This document shows positions 1 to 9,850 of a stretch of DNA of 64,000 bases, one piece after another. Positions within the stretch are counted from its first letter, which is position 1. Each line of letters starts with the position of its first letter. Source of the DNA: Rhodoferax koreense (lineage in GTDB: Bacteria; Pseudomonadota; Gammaproteobacteria; Burkholderiales; Burkholderiaceae_C); the NCBI RefSeq assembly GCF_001955695.1, contig NZ_CP019236.1, forward strand, positions 4,092,001 through 4,156,000, read 5' to 3'. A program made the translations under genes and the position numbers. The notes below the pieces were generated by a model. The model did not search any database, was not told the origin of the DNA, and saw only the letters and a list, made by a program, of their open reading frames with translations.

Positions 1-2
1 CC

Positions 3-881
3 GCCTTCACCGTGTCGATCGAAGCCGCCGAGGGCGTGACCACCGGCATCTCGGCCGCCGACCGTTCGCGCACCGTGCAGGCCGCCGTCGCCAAGAACGC
101 GACGGCGCAGGACCTGGTGCAGCCCGGCCACATCTTCCCGCTGCAGGCGGTGGACGGCGGCGTGCTGATGCGCGCCGGCCACACCGAGGCGGGCTGCGAC
201 CTGGCCACCATGGCCGGCTGCAGCCCCAGCGCCGTGATCTGCGAGGTGATGAACGACGACGGCACCATGGCCCGCCTGCCCGACCTGCAGGTCTTCGCCG
301 CGCAGCATGGCCTGAAGATCGGCACGATTGCCGATCTCATCGAATACCGCAGCCGCAACGAATCGCTGATCGAGAAGATCGGCAGCCGGCCGATCAAGAC
401 CGCGTTCGGCGAATTCACGGCCCACGCCTTCCGCGACAAGCCCAGCCGCGAACTGCACCTGGCCCTGGTCAAGGGCAGTTGGGCGCCCGAGGACGTGGTC
501 GATGCGCGCGTGCACGAGCCGCTGTCCATCCTCGACCTGCTCGAGGTCGACCGTTCCCTGCATTCGTGGAGCCTGGACGCGAGCCTGCGCCACATCGCGC
601 AGCAGGGCAAGGGCGTGGCGGTGCTGCTCAACTGCGGTGAAAGCGCGGCCGAACTGCTCGAACAATTCGAAGGCACGGCACGGCCCGCGCAGGCGCCCGA
701 GCGCGGCCGCATGGACCTGCGCACCTACGGCGTGGGCGCGCAGATCCTGCGCGAATGCGGCGTGCACCGGATGCGCCTGCTGGGCCAGCCGCGCCGCATG
801 CCGAGCATGACCGGCTACGGCCTGGAAACCGTCGGCTACCTCGCCAAACAGACCCCGACTCCAATCGATTCCAAGGAATAA
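3..881 (+). CDS. ribBA: 3,4-dihydroxy-2-butanone-4-phosphate synthase with degenerate GTP cyclohydrolase II domain (5' partial)
   Basis: The gene begins outside the window; the first visible residues ([21 protein letters not shown]) are the active-site region of the RibB half, which makes the four-carbon precursor of riboflavin from ribulose 5-phosphate. The RibB part continues through the [10 protein letters not shown] and [12 protein letters not shown] motifs. The C-terminal ~180 residues align in length with a GTP cyclohydrolase II domain, but the zinc-binding cysteines and the RQEGRGIGL motif of RibA are not there; only RVHEP and the [12 protein letters not shown] stretch remain recognisable. 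So the RibA half is probably inactive and a separate ribA would be needed elsewhere. It lies 2 bp before ribH, in a riboflavin/nusB operon. Confidence 0.9.
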   Translation, partial: AFTVSIEAAEGVTTGISAADRSRTVQAAVAKNATAQDLVQPGHIFPLQAVDGGVLMRAGHTEAGCDLATMAGCSPSAVICEVMNDDGTMARLPDLQVFAAQHGLKIGTIADLIEYRSRNESLIEKIGSRPIKTAFGEFTAHAFRDKPSRELHLALVKGSWAPEDVVDARVHEPLSILDLLEVDRSLHSWSLDASLRHIAQQGKGVAVLLNCGESAAELLEQFEGTARPAQAPERGRMDLRTYGVGAQILRECGVHRMRLLGQPRRMPSMTGYGLETVGYLAKQTPTPIDSKE

Positions 882-883
882 AG

Positions 884-1357
884 ATGCAAGCTGCAGACCA
901 GGGCTACGACCCGCAACAGCCACACATGGATGGCCGCAAGCTGCGCATCGGCATCGTGCAGGCCCGTTTCAACGCCGGCATCACCGACGCGCTGGCCAAG
1001 GCCTGCAAGGATGAGCTGGCCGCGCTCGGCGTGGCGGCGGACCGCATCGTCCATGTGCAAGTGCCCGGCGCACTGGAAGTCCCGGTGGCGCTGCAGGCGC
1101 TCGCAGAGCAGGAAGCCTTCGATGCGCTGGTGGCGCTCGGCTGCATCATCCGCGGCGAAACCTACCACTTCGAACTCGTGGCCAACGAATCGGGCGCGAG
1201 CGTGAGCCGCATCGCGCTCGACTACCAGATCCCGATCGCCAACGCCATCATCACCACCGAAAACATGGAACAGGCCGTGGCCCGCCAGACCGACAAGGGC
1301 CGCGACGCAGCCCGCGTGGCGGTGGAAATGGCCAACCTGCTGGAACAACTCAAATGA
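884..1357 (+). CDS. ribH: 6,7-dimethyl-8-ribityllumazine synthase
   Basis: A 157-residue lumazine synthase, the usual family length. It condenses 5-amino-6-ribitylaminouracil with the four-carbon product of RibB to give the direct precursor of riboflavin. Visible motifs are [11 protein letters not shown] near the N-terminus, [12 protein letters not shown], and [16 protein letters not shown], which carries the catalytic histidine. The ATG at 884 starts two bases after the ribBA stop, and the stop overlaps the nusB start in an ATGA, so ribBA, ribH and nusB are surely co-transcribed. Confidence 0.95.
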   Translation: MQAADQGYDPQQPHMDGRKLRIGIVQARFNAGITDALAKACKDELAALGVAADRIVHVQVPGALEVPVALQALAEQEAFDALVALGCIIRGETYHFELVANESGASVSRIALDYQIPIANAIITTENMEQAVARQTDKGRDAARVAVEMANLLEQLK

Positions 1358-1905
1358 CCGACGAATCCAGCCACCTCAGCCCGGCGGGCAAACCTGCGCG
1401 CCAGTCGCGCACCGGCCTCACCAGCACCGGCGCGCGCAAGGCCGCCGCCAAATCGGTGCGCAGCCGCGCGCGCGAATTCGCATTGCAGGGCCTGTACCAG
1501 CACCTGGTGGGCGGCAACGACGCCGCGTCCATCGACGCGTTCACACGCGACCTGGCCGGCTTCCACAAGGCCGATTCGGCGCACTACGACGCGCTGCTGC
1601 ACGGCTGCATCGAACACGCCGCCGAACTCGACGCGCTGATCGTGCCGCTGCTCGACCGCAAGATGGAAGAAATCTCGCCGATCGAGCATGCGGTGATGTG
1701 GATCGGCGTCTACGAGATGCAGCATTGCCTCGACGTGCCATGGCGCGTGGTGCTCAACGAATGCATCGAACTCGCCAAGGAATTCGGCGGCACCGACGGC
1801 CACAAATACGTCAATGGCATCCTCAACGGCCTGGCGCCCAGCCTGCGCAGCGCTGAAGTGCAGGCCGACCAGGCATCGGGCAAGAGCCGCCCGGCCGCCG
1901 CGTGA
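1354..1905 (+). CDS. nusB: Transcription antitermination factor NusB
   Basis: A 183-residue NusB with an arginine/alanine-rich N-terminal extension of about 35 residues before the domain proper ([19 protein letters not shown]). NusB pairs with ribosomal protein S10 (NusE) on boxA RNA and supports antitermination of rRNA transcription. C-terminal motifs [41 protein letters not shown] are typical. It follows ribH with a 4-bp overlap, an arrangement conserved across proteobacteria. Confidence 0.95.
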   Translation: MTDESSHLSPAGKPARQSRTGLTSTGARKAAAKSVRSRAREFALQGLYQHLVGGNDAASIDAFTRDLAGFHKADSAHYDALLHGCIEHAAELDALIVPLLDRKMEEISPIEHAVMWIGVYEMQHCLDVPWRVVLNECIELAKEFGGTDGHKYVNGILNGLAPSLRSAEVQADQASGKSRPAAA

Positions 1906-1913
1906 CCAGCGTG

Positions 1914-3098
1914 ATGCGCATCTCGCAGCGCGCGCAGGCGATCGAGCCGTTCTACGTGATGGAAGTGGCCAAGGCCGCTTCGGCGCTCGCGGCGGAAGTC
2001 GCCGACAGCGAGCGGCCGATGATCTTCCTCAACATCGGCGAGCCCGATTTCACCGCGCCGCCGCTGGTGCAGCAGGCGGCCGCCCGGGCCATCACCGAAG
2101 GCGCCACGCAATACACGCAGGCCTTGGGCCTGATGCCGCTGCGGGAACGCATCAGCGCCTGGTACGCAAGCCGCTTCGGCGTCGATGTGCCGGCGGGTCG
2201 CATCGTCATCACCGCCGGTGCATCGGCCGCGCTGCAGCTCGCCTGCCTGGCGCTGATCGATGCCGGCGACGAAATCCTGATGCCCGACCCGAGCTACCCG
2301 TGCAACCGCCATTTCGTGAGTGCGGCGGATGGCAAGGCGGTGCTGATCCCGACGACGGCCGAAGAGCGTTTCCAGCTCAGTGCCGCCAAGGTCGAAGCCG
2401 CCTGGTCTGCCAAGACGCGCGGCGTGTTGCTGGCCTCGCCCTCCAATCCGACCGGGACCTCGATCCACCCCGAAGAACTGCGCCGCATCCACGAGGTGGT
2501 GACGCGCAAGGGCGGGATCACCGTCATCGACGAAATCTACCTCGGCCTGAGCCATGACCCAGCCTTCGGCCAGAGCGCGCTGGCGATCGATGATCAGATC
2601 ATCAGCATCAACAGCTTCAGCAAATACTTCAACATGACGGGCTGGCGCCTGGGCTGGCTGGTCGTGCCCGAGGCACTGGTGCCGGTGGTCGAACGCATCG
2701 CGCAGAACCTGTTCATCTGCGCCAGCACGGTGGCGCAGCACGCGGCGCTGGCCTGTTTCGAGCCCGAGTCGCTGGCCGAATACGAACGCCGCCGCGCCGA
2801 ATTCAAGGCCCGGCGCGACTACTTCATCCCGGCACTGCGTTCACTCGGATTTTCAGTGCCCGTCGAGCCCGATGGCGCTTTCTACGCCTGGGCCGACTGC
2901 TCCGAAATCTGTAGCAGGCTAGGCATTACCGGCAGTTGGGACTTCGCCTTCGAAGTCATGCGCCGCGCGCATGTGGCCGTCACGCCGGGCCGCGACTTCG
3001 GCACGGCCGACACCGGCCACTTCGTCCGTTTTTCCACCGCCAACTCAATGGCCCAGTTGCAGACCGCGGTAGCGCGGCTGCGCGAGATGCTGGGCTGA
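1914..3098 (+). CDS. Pyridoxal-phosphate-dependent aminotransferase (class I/II)
   Basis: About 394 residues, fold-type I aminotransferase. The PLP lysine is in [15 protein letters not shown], and [10 protein letters not shown] and the NIGEPDF substrate-binding motif are present, so it belongs to the aspartate/tyrosine aminotransferase group (AspC-like subgroup I-gamma). Substrate cannot be fixed from sequence. I start it at ATG 1914 (MRISQRAQ); an in-frame GTG at 1902 would overlap the nusB stop by 4 bp. It is followed 8 bp later by ybgC, so it may be transcribed with the tol genes. Confidence 0.88.
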   Translation: MRISQRAQAIEPFYVMEVAKAASALAAEVADSERPMIFLNIGEPDFTAPPLVQQAAARAITEGATQYTQALGLMPLRERISAWYASRFGVDVPAGRIVITAGASAALQLACLALIDAGDEILMPDPSYPCNRHFVSAADGKAVLIPTTAEERFQLSAAKVEAAWSAKTRGVLLASPSNPTGTSIHPEELRRIHEVVTRKGGITVIDEIYLGLSHDPAFGQSALAIDDQIISINSFSKYFNMTGWRLGWLVVPEALVPVVERIAQNLFICASTVAQHAALACFEPESLAEYERRRAEFKARRDYFIPALRSLGFSVPVEPDGAFYAWADCSEICSRLGITGSWDFAFEVMRRAHVAVTPGRDFGTADTGHFVRFSTANSMAQLQTAVARLREMLG

Positions 3099-3106
3099 GC
3101 AGGTAC

Positions 3107-3550
3107 ATGACCGCAGCCCTCGCCTCCTCAGACATTGGCTTTGCTTTCCCCATCCGCGTGTACTGGGAAGACACCGACGCCGGCGGCATCGTGTTCTATG
3201 CCAACTACCTGAAGTTCATGGAGCGCGCACGCACCGAATGGCTGCGCGCCCTCGGGATCGGCCAGCGGACGTTGAAGGCCGACACGGGCTGCATGTTCGT
3301 CGTCACCGACACCTCGCTGCGCTACCTGCAACCCGCCCGGCTCGATGATGAACTTCTTGTTACAGCCCGTCTGGAACAAAGCGGGCGTGCGTCTCTCACA
3401 ATAGGGCAGCAAGTGCTGGCCGGCACCGACCGCGCCGACATCGCCAGCAGCACCGTGTTGTGCGAAGGGCGCATCCGCATCAGCTGGGTGAACGCCGAAA
3501 CCCTGAAACCTGCCCGCATTCCGCCAACACTTCTAGAAGCCCTGAAATGA
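3107..3550 (+). CDS. ybgC: Tol-Pal system-associated acyl-CoA thioesterase
   Basis: A 147-residue hotdog-fold thioesterase. The signature [18 protein letters not shown] contains the catalytic aspartate of the 4-hydroxybenzoyl-CoA thioesterase/YbgC family, followed by the [11 protein letters not shown] helix. Family members hydrolyse short or long acyl-CoA or acyl-ACP and are almost always linked to tolQRAB-pal. The ATG at 3107 fits the family start; the reading frame is open further upstream, but that part lies within the aminotransferase gene and has no homology. The stop overlaps the tolQ start (ATGA). Confidence 0.93.
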   Translation: MTAALASSDIGFAFPIRVYWEDTDAGGIVFYANYLKFMERARTEWLRALGIGQRTLKADTGCMFVVTDTSLRYLQPARLDDELLVTARLEQSGRASLTIGQQVLAGTDRADIASSTVLCEGRIRISWVNAETLKPARIPPTLLEALK

Positions 3551-4239
3551 GCCAAGATCTTTCGATTGTCCAACTGGTGCTGAACGCCAGCTTTGTGGTG
3601 CAGCTGGTGATGCTGCTGTTGGTGGGGGTGTCGGTCGCGAGTTGGGCGGCCATCTTCAGAAAACTGTTTGCGCTGGGCAAGGTGAAGACCCTGAATGAAG
3701 CATTCGAGCGCGAGTTCTGGTCGGGCACCAGCCTCAACGACCTGTTTGCCAGCGCCGCACAGAACGCCAAGAACGCCGGCCCGATGGAACGCATCTTCGC
3801 CAGCGGCATGCGCGAATACCAGAAGCTGCGCGAGCGCCGCATCACCGATTCCGGCACGCTGCTCGACGGCGCGCGCCGCGCCATGCGCGCGAGTTTCCAG
3901 CGCGAGATGGACGTGATCGAATCCAGCCTGTCCTTCCTGGCCTCGGTCGGCTCGGTGTCGCCCTATGTCGGCCTGTTCGGCACGGTGTGGGGCATCATGC
4001 ATGCCTTCACCGGCCTGGCCAGCATGGCGCAGGTCACGCTGTCCACCGTGGCGCCCGGCATCGCCGAAGCGCTGGTGGCCACGGCCATCGGCCTGTTCTC
4101 GGCGATTCCGGCCGTGGTGGCCTACAACCGCTTCGCGCGCGACATCGACCGCACCGCCATCCGGCTCGAGACCTTCATCGAAGAGTTCTCCAACATCCTG
4201 CAGCGCAACGTCTCGGCGCAATCGGCCTCGGGCCACTGA
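3547..4239 (+). CDS. tolQ: Tol-Pal system proton channel protein TolQ
   Basis: A 230-residue inner-membrane protein of the MotA/TolQ/ExbB family. Three membrane segments are visible: one at about residues 12-36 ([21 protein letters not shown]), and two in the C-terminal third ([18 protein letters not shown] and [19 protein letters not shown]). With TolR it forms the proton-driven motor that energises TolA for outer-membrane constriction at division. It is translationally coupled to ybgC and followed by tolR after 9 bp. Confidence 0.96.
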   Translation: MSQDLSIVQLVLNASFVVQLVMLLLVGVSVASWAAIFRKLFALGKVKTLNEAFEREFWSGTSLNDLFASAAQNAKNAGPMERIFASGMREYQKLRERRITDSGTLLDGARRAMRASFQREMDVIESSLSFLASVGSVSPYVGLFGTVWGIMHAFTGLASMAQVTLSTVAPGIAEALVATAIGLFSAIPAVVAYNRFARDIDRTAIRLETFIEEFSNILQRNVSAQSASGH

Positions 4240-4248
4240 GGAATACCC

Positions 4249-4671
4249 ATGCCAAGTATGGTTTCCAGAGGCCGCGGCCGGCGCACCATCAACGAGATCA
4301 ATATGGTGCCCTTCATCGACGTGATGCTGGTGTTGCTGATCATCTTCATGGTCACGGCGCCGCTCGTCACGCCGAGCCTGATCGACCTGCCCAGCGTGGG
4401 CAAGGCCGGCAAGACGCCGGACAAGGTGATCCAGATCGTCATCGCCAAGGACGAGACGCTCGAGCTCAAGGACCAGGGCACGACCACCCGGCTCACCACC
4501 AGGGACGTGGCCAGCGCGGTGAAGAAGGCCCAGGGCGACAACACCAACACGCCGGTGGTGATCAGCGCCGACCGCAACGTCAAGTACGAATCGGTGGTGA
4601 AGGTCATGGACACGCTGCAGCGCAGCGGCGTGCAGCGCGTCGGCCTGTCGGTGCAGCTCGGCGGCAAATAG
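4249..4671 (+). CDS. tolR: Tol-Pal system motor protein TolR
   Basis: A 140-residue ExbD/TolR-family protein. It has a short cytoplasmic tail, one membrane helix (INMVPFIDVMLVLLIIFMV) containing the essential aspartate of the family, and a periplasmic domain ending in the sequence GVQRVGLSVQLG. It is the stator partner of TolQ. It lies between tolQ and tolA with 9-bp and 8-bp gaps. Confidence 0.96.
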   Translation: MPSMVSRGRGRRTINEINMVPFIDVMLVLLIIFMVTAPLVTPSLIDLPSVGKAGKTPDKVIQIVIAKDETLELKDQGTTTRLTTRDVASAVKKAQGDNTNTPVVISADRNVKYESVVKVMDTLQRSGVQRVGLSVQLGGK

Positions 4672-4679
4672 ACACGGAC

Positions 4680-5690
4680 ATGCAGGCGACCCACGACACC
4701 CTGGTCCTTACGCCGCCGAAGCCGCCGGGCATGCTGCGTGCGCTGCTGCTGGCGCTGGTGGCCCATGCGCTGCTGCTGGCCGCACTGACCTGGGGTGTGC
4801 ACTGGAAGCAGACCGAGAGCCCGGCAGTGGAGGCCGAGATCTGGTCCTCGGTGACGCAACAGGCCGCGCCGCGCGAAGCCGTGGTCACGCCGCCCACACC
4901 GGTGCCACCGCCACCGGTGCCGCAACCCAAGGTCGAACCCCCTCCTCCCCCGCCGCCGCCCGTGCAACAGGTGGCACCGCCTCCGCCCGCCCCTGTGGTG
5001 CGCGACGCCGACATCGCACTCGAGCGCGAGAAGAAGAAGCGCGAACAGGAAAAACAGCGGCAGCAGGAACTGCTGGAACAACAGCAGGAGAAGCTGCGGG
5101 AAAAGCAGCTGCAGGAAAAACGCGAACAGGCGCAGAAGGCCGCGGCCGACAAGAAGAAGCTGGAACAGAAGGCGCGCGAACTCGAAGCCCAGCGCGAAGC
5201 GCAAGCCGAGGCCGATGCCAAGCGTAAGCAGGCCGACGCCGCGGAGGCCAAGAAGAAGGCCGAAGCCGCCCAGGCCCAGGCGCAGGCCCAAGCCCAGAAG
5301 GCGCAGCAGCAGAAAGCCGCTGAGGCCGCCATGCGCGCCGAGAACCTCAAACGCCTGCAGGGCATGGCCGGCGCCTCCGGCGCGGCCGACGCCACGGGCA
5401 GCGCGTTGAAGTCCAGCGGGCCGTCGAGCAGCTACGCCGGCCGCGTCAGCGCCCGCGTCAAGCCCAACATCGTGTTCCCCGACGACATCGCCGGCAACCC
5501 CACGGCCGACGTCGAGGTGCGCTCTTCGCCCGACGGCACCATCATCAGCCGCCGGCTCGTCAAGTCCAGCGGCGTGAAGTCCTGGGACGATGCCGTGCTC
5601 AAGGCCATCGACAAGACCGAGACCATGCCGCGCGACACCGATGGCCGCGTGCCCTCGCCGCTGATCATCGGCTTCAGCCCCAAGAATTGA
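4680..5690 (+). CDS. tolA: Cell envelope integrity protein TolA
   Basis: A 336-residue protein with the TolA layout: a single N-terminal membrane helix (ALLLALVAHALLLAALTWGV), a proline-rich stretch with runs of PPPPP, a long charged alanine/lysine/glutamate/glutamine helix (about residues 115-220), and a C-terminal TonB-like domain with GRVSARVKPNIVFPDD and the family end SPLIIGFSPKN. It links the TolQR motor to the outer membrane. tolB and pal, which normally follow, are not downstream here; the next gene is an unrelated FAA hydrolase. Confidence 0.93.
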   Translation: MQATHDTLVLTPPKPPGMLRALLLALVAHALLLAALTWGVHWKQTESPAVEAEIWSSVTQQAAPREAVVTPPTPVPPPPVPQPKVEPPPPPPPPVQQVAPPPPAPVVRDADIALEREKKKREQEKQRQQELLEQQQEKLREKQLQEKREQAQKAAADKKKLEQKARELEAQREAQAEADAKRKQADAAEAKKKAEAAQAQAQAQAQKAQQQKAAEAAMRAENLKRLQGMAGASGAADATGSALKSSGPSSSYAGRVSARVKPNIVFPDDIAGNPTADVEVRSSPDGTIISRRLVKSSGVKSWDDAVLKAIDKTETMPRDTDGRVPSPLIIGFSPKN

Positions 5691-5724
5691 CCCTCCCTCC
5701 GCTCAACCCACCAGAAAGCCTGTC

Positions 5725-6420
5725 ATGAGCTACGTTTTCGCCCCGCCTTCCGTGCCCTCGGTTCCCGTGGTCGGCCAGTCCGCCCGCTTCCCGGTGCGCC
5801 ACATCTACTGCGTCGGCCGCAACTACGAGGACCACGCCAAGGAGATGGGCTTCACCGGCCGCGAGCCGCCGTTTTTCTTCATGAAGCCGGCCGATGCCAT
5901 CGTGGTCGTGCCGGCGGGCGAGACCGGCCAGATGCACTACCCGAGCCTGACCAAGAACTTGCACCACGAGATCGAACTGGTGGTGGCCATCGGTACGGGC
6001 GGCAAGAACATCGTGGCCGCCGATGCGCACAAGCACATCTTCGGCTACGCCGTCGGCCTGGACATGACGCGCCGCGACCTGCAGAACGAGGCCAAGAAAG
6101 TCGGCCGGCCATGGTGCATCGGCAAGGCATTCGACGAGTCCGCGCCGATCGGCCCGATCACGCCCGTGGCCCAGGCCGGCGACGTGGAAAACGCCGCGAT
6201 CTGGCTGTCGGTGAACGGCCAGGAGCGCCAGCGCAGCACGGTGGCCAAGCTGATCTGGAACATCGCCGAGACCATCGAGCACCTGTCGGCGGCATGGGAG
6301 TTGCAGCCCGGCGACCTGATCTACTCCGGCACCCCCGAAGGCGTGGGCGCGGTCGTGGCCGGCGACACGCTGGTGGGCGGTGTGGCGGGCATCGGCGAAC
6401 TGTCCATCAAGATCCTTTAA
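5725..6420 (+). CDS. Fumarylacetoacetate hydrolase family protein (fumarylpyruvate hydrolase-like)
   Basis: A 231-residue single-domain FAH-family enzyme. The start of the fold (HIYCVGRNYEDHAKEMG), metal ligands in HHEIELVVAIG and GLDMTRRDLQ, and the C-terminal GDLIYSGTPEGVGAV motif are all present. Such enzymes cleave 2,4-diketo acids such as fumarylpyruvate, or decarboxylate oxaloacetate; the exact substrate is open. It stands alone 34 bp after tolA and is closed by a strong intrinsic terminator, so it may be the last gene of the tol transcript. Confidence 0.88.
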   Translation: MSYVFAPPSVPSVPVVGQSARFPVRHIYCVGRNYEDHAKEMGFTGREPPFFFMKPADAIVVVPAGETGQMHYPSLTKNLHHEIELVVAIGTGGKNIVAADAHKHIFGYAVGLDMTRRDLQNEAKKVGRPWCIGKAFDESAPIGPITPVAQAGDVENAAIWLSVNGQERQRSTVAKLIWNIAETIEHLSAAWELQPGDLIYSGTPEGVGAVVAGDTLVGGVAGIGELSIKIL

Positions 6421-6442
6421 GCTGCCGGCCGCCTTCAACCCA

Positions 6443-6465
6443 GGGGCCATCGCGGCCCCTTTTTT
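6443..6465 (+). terminator. Rho-independent terminator after the FAA hydrolase gene
   Basis: A 6-bp stem GGGGCC/GGCCCC with a 5-base loop, followed directly by six T residues. It starts 23 bp after the stop codon of the preceding gene, the expected distance. Confidence 0.88.
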
Positions 6466-6496
6466 GCGCCCCACGCACTTCCCCTACACTCGCCGC

Positions 6497-7045
6497 ATGA
6501 TTTTTCGCAGCCCGATCAAACACTGCAGGAACTGCGGCGCGGCCGTCGTCTACCGCGTGCCCGACGATGGCGACACCAAGCAGCGCGCGGTGTGCCCGGC
6601 GTGTGCCACCATCCATTACGAGAACCCGCTGAACGTGGTCGGCACCGTGCCCTACCTGGGCGACCGGGTGCTGCTGTGCAAGCGCAACATCGAGCCGCGC
6701 TACGGCAAGTGGACGCTGCCCGCAGGCTTCATGGAACTCGGCGAAAGCACCAGCCAGGGCGCGGCGCGCGAGACGATCGAGGAAGCCGGCGCACAGTTCG
6801 AGATGGGCGATCTGTTCAGCGTGATGAGCGTGATCCGGGTCGGCCAGGTGCACCTGTTCTATCTGGCCCAGCTGCTGAGCGACGCCTTCGAGCCGGGCAC
6901 CGAGACCATCGAGGCCCGGCTGTTCACCGAGGCCGAAATTCCCTGGGACGAGATCGCGTTTCGCACCGTCAAGGAAACGCTGGAGCATTACTTCGCCGAC
7001 CGCCGAGCGGGGCGCTTCGGCATTCACCACGGCGACATCGTCTGA
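6497..7045 (+). CDS. Nudix hydrolase with N-terminal zinc ribbon
   Basis: A 182-residue protein. The N-terminus has a two-knuckle zinc ribbon (CRNCG and CPACATIHYENP), followed by a Nudix domain whose box fits GX5EX7REUXEEXGU exactly (starting at GFMELGE and ending RETIEEAGA). Zinc-ribbon Nudix proteins of this type resemble NADH pyrophosphatase (NudC) but are shorter; the substrate is probably a nucleoside-diphosphate compound. The ATG at 6497 is chosen because upstream in-frame codons lie over the terminator of the previous gene. Confidence 0.88.
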   Translation: MIFRSPIKHCRNCGAAVVYRVPDDGDTKQRAVCPACATIHYENPLNVVGTVPYLGDRVLLCKRNIEPRYGKWTLPAGFMELGESTSQGAARETIEEAGAQFEMGDLFSVMSVIRVGQVHLFYLAQLLSDAFEPGTETIEARLFTEAEIPWDEIAFRTVKETLEHYFADRRAGRFGIHHGDIV

Positions 7046-7204
7046 TCTTTTTGATTCGCCGGTGTTTTCCATGGCATGCATCGTTCACAGACCGACCTGA
7101 CCGGGACGACCTGATCCAGACACAGCGCAAAGTCTCACAGAACATAAGGCTTTCGGCTCAGGGCGCCCGTACCCGTGCATGGCTATAGTGCACTCGACAC
7201 TCCC

Positions 7205-9850
7205 ATGCCGAATACCGCGAAAAACACCGCGACATTGCCCGACCTGGCCCAGCAGGCCGGGCTGCGCCCCCCGGCCCCCTGGATCCGCGACGCTCTGCAG
7301 CGCTGGCAGCCCTGGGTCATCGGCGGCGTTGCGGCCGCGCTGATCCTGCTCGTGGGCGTCGCGCTGCACAGCCTGCTGCGCGAGGTGCGTTATGTCGAGA
7401 TCATGAACGCCGTACACGGCACGCCGCCGTTGCAGGTGTTGTTGGGCCTGGCCTTCACAGCCGTGAGTTATCTCGCCCTTTCGGGCTACGACGCGTCGGC
7501 ACTCGCCTATGCACATGCCAAAGTCTCGCGCGGCATGCTGCTGCTGACCTCGTTTGTCGCCTATGCGCTGGGCAACACCATCGGCCTTGGCACCCTGACC
7601 GGTGGCGCCGTGCGCATGCGCCTGTTCGCCGCCGCCGGCGTGGAGCCATCCAAGATCGCCCAGGTGGTGGCCTTCAATGCCAGCGCTTTCCTGCTCGGCA
7701 TGTCGGTGTTTGGTGCGTTGGCATTGCTGTGGGGCGCGCCCGACGTGGCCCGGCTGCTGCACCTGCCCGCCTTCCTGCTGCGCACGGCCGCCCTGGTGCT
7801 GCTGGCCGGCGTGGGCGTGTTGCTGTGGCTCTGCGCGCGCCAGCGCGTGGTGCAGATCGCGGGCCGCTGGACACTGCGCTTGCCGCCGCCAACTCTGGCG
7901 CTGCGCCAGCTGGCGATCTCGGCCGTGGAACTGGGCGCCTCGGCGCTGGCGCTGTGGGTGCTGCTGCCCGGCTCGGCGCTGCCGCTGGCGACCTTTCTGG
8001 CCTTCTACGCCATCGCCATCAGCGCCAGCTTGCTGAGCCATGTGCCGGGTGGCATTGGCGTGTTCGAGGCCGTGATGCTGCTGGCCAGCGGCCCCTACTT
8101 GCCGACCGAGACGGTGCTGGGCGCGCTGCTGCTTTACCGCGCGCTGTACTACGTGCTGCCGCTGGTGCTGGCCACCGCGCTGCTGGCCGGCTTCGAGATG
8201 CGCGCGGGCCTGGGCGCACAGGTCGGCCGCGCGGCAGTGCCGGCCATGCACGCGGCCGCACGCCTGAGCCCACGGCTGCTGACCGCGCTGACGTTGGTGG
8301 CCGGCCTGTGGCTGCTGGTCTCGGGGGTGACGCCGTTCACCGAGGATGGGCAACTGCTGCTCGAGTCGCTCAGCGTGCCTCTGCCGGTGGTGGAAGCCGC
8401 CCATTTTCTGGGGAGCATTGCCGGCCTGGGGCTGCTGCTGGTCGCGCGCGGCCTGCTGCATCGGCTCGACGCGGCTTGGTGGGCTGCGCTGGCGCTGTCC
8501 ATCGTGGCCGGGCTGCTGGCCCTGCCCAAGGGCATCGCCTGGGGCGAGGCCGCGCTGCTGACCACGTTGGCGGTGCTGCTGGTGCTGTCGCGCCGCCAGT
8601 TCGACCGGCCGTCCTCGCTGTTCGCACAACGGCTGGAGCCGGGCTGGCTGCTGGCCATGTGCGGGGTGCTGGCCGCATGTATCTGGATCCTGTTCTTCGT
8701 CTACCAGGAGGTGCACTACAGCAACCGCCTGTGGTGGCAGTTCGAGCTCGATGCCCAGGCGCCCCGCTCGCTGCGCGCACTGCTGGGCGTGGCGCTTTGC
8801 GCCCTGGCCATCGGCCTTTGGCAGCTCATGCGCCCGCCCGCGGGCCGGGTGGCGCCGCCCACGCAGGAGGAAATCGACCTGGCCGCCGCCATTGTGCGCA
8901 CCAGCCCCAGCGCCGGCGGCTGCTTCGCGCTGGTCGGCGACAAGAACCTGATGTTCTCGCCCTCGGGCAAGAGCTTCATCATGTACGGCAAGCAGGGCCG
9001 CTCGTGGGTCGCGCTGTTCGGCCCGATTGGCGAGCGCCGCGAGTGGGCCGACCTGGTCTGGCGCTTCATCGAGCACGCCAACGCGCATGGTGGGCGCGCG
9101 GCCTTCTACCAGGTACGCCCGTCCATGCTGCCGCTGTTCCTCGACTGCGGGTTGCAGGCCTTCAAGCTCGGCGAATACGCCCATGTGCCGCTGCCCGAGT
9201 TCAACCTGAAGGGCGCCAAGCGCGCGAACCTGCGCTCCGGCGTGAACCGCGGCGAGCGCGAGGGCCTGGTGTTCGAGGTCGTGCCGGCAGCAAGCGTGGC
9301 ACAGTTGCTGCCCGCGCTGCGCAGCGTCTCCGACGCCTGGATGCAGAAGCAGAGTGCGCGCGAGAAAAACTTCTCGGTCGGCCGCTTCGACGACGCCTAC
9401 CTGCAGCGCTTGCCGGTGGCGGTGGTGCGGCACGCGGGCCGGATCATCGCCTTCGCCAACCTGCTGGTCACGGGCCAGAAGGAAGAAGCCAGCATCGACC
9501 TCATGCGTTATGTGCCCGACGCCCCGCCCGGCACCATGGATTTCCTGTTCGCCAAGACCATGCTGCACCTGCAGGCCGAGGGCTACCAGCGCTTCGGACT
9601 GGGCATGGCGCCCATGGCCGGCATGGCCGAACGCCGCCGCGCGCCGCGCTGGCAGCGCATCGGCCGGCTGCTGTTCGAGCACGGCGAGCGCTTCTACAAC
9701 TTCCGCGGCCTGCACAGCTTCAAGGACAAGTTCGAACCCGTGTGGGATGCGCGTTACCTGGCCGCACCGGGCGGCCTGGAGCCGGTGTTGGTGCTGGCCG
9801 ATGTCGCAACGCTGATCGGCGGCGGCGTGAAAGGGGTGGTGTCCAAATGA
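7205..9850 (+). CDS. mprF: Bifunctional aminoacyl-phosphatidylglycerol synthase/flippase MprF
   Basis: An 881-residue MprF/LpiA protein. The first ~530 residues hold many hydrophobic helices with the flippase signature LGNTIGLGTLTGGAVRMRL and SHVPGGIGVFEAV; the C-terminal third is the cytosolic GNAT-like DUF2156 synthase domain (GDKNLMFSPSGKSFIMYGKQG, KRANLRSGVNRGEREGL, GLGMAPMAGMAERR). It transfers lysine or alanine from aminoacyl-tRNA to phosphatidylglycerol, lowering surface negative charge. I start at ATG 7205; an in-frame GTG lies at 7175. It overlaps the acvB start by 4 bp. Confidence 0.93.
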   Translation: MPNTAKNTATLPDLAQQAGLRPPAPWIRDALQRWQPWVIGGVAAALILLVGVALHSLLREVRYVEIMNAVHGTPPLQVLLGLAFTAVSYLALSGYDASALAYAHAKVSRGMLLLTSFVAYALGNTIGLGTLTGGAVRMRLFAAAGVEPSKIAQVVAFNASAFLLGMSVFGALALLWGAPDVARLLHLPAFLLRTAALVLLAGVGVLLWLCARQRVVQIAGRWTLRLPPPTLALRQLAISAVELGASALALWVLLPGSALPLATFLAFYAIAISASLLSHVPGGIGVFEAVMLLASGPYLPTETVLGALLLYRALYYVLPLVLATALLAGFEMRAGLGAQVGRAAVPAMHAAARLSPRLLTALTLVAGLWLLVSGVTPFTEDGQLLLESLSVPLPVVEAAHFLGSIAGLGLLLVARGLLHRLDAAWWAALALSIVAGLLALPKGIAWGEAALLTTLAVLLVLSRRQFDRPSSLFAQRLEPGWLLAMCGVLAACIWILFFVYQEVHYSNRLWWQFELDAQAPRSLRALLGVALCALAIGLWQLMRPPAGRVAPPTQEEIDLAAAIVRTSPSAGGCFALVGDKNLMFSPSGKSFIMYGKQGRSWVALFGPIGERREWADLVWRFIEHANAHGGRAAFYQVRPSMLPLFLDCGLQAFKLGEYAHVPLPEFNLKGAKRANLRSGVNRGEREGLVFEVVPAASVAQLLPALRSVSDAWMQKQSAREKNFSVGRFDDAYLQRLPVAVVRHAGRIIAFANLLVTGQKEEASIDLMRYVPDAPPGTMDFLFAKTMLHLQAEGYQRFGLGMAPMAGMAERRRAPRWQRIGRLLFEHGERFYNFRGLHSFKDKFEPVWDARYLAAPGGLEPVLVLADVATLIGGGVKGVVSK

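Noticed and set aside
4122..5395. Long minus-strand frames opposite tolR-tolA, rich in Leu, Ser and Cys.
   Set aside because: They mirror the Ala/Lys/Glu/Gln repeats of TolA and have no start region or homology.
5725..6420. The FAA hydrolase after tolA as part of the island's pathway.
   Set aside because: It is 14 kb away from the island, in a different operon, and has its own terminator; only the family is shared.
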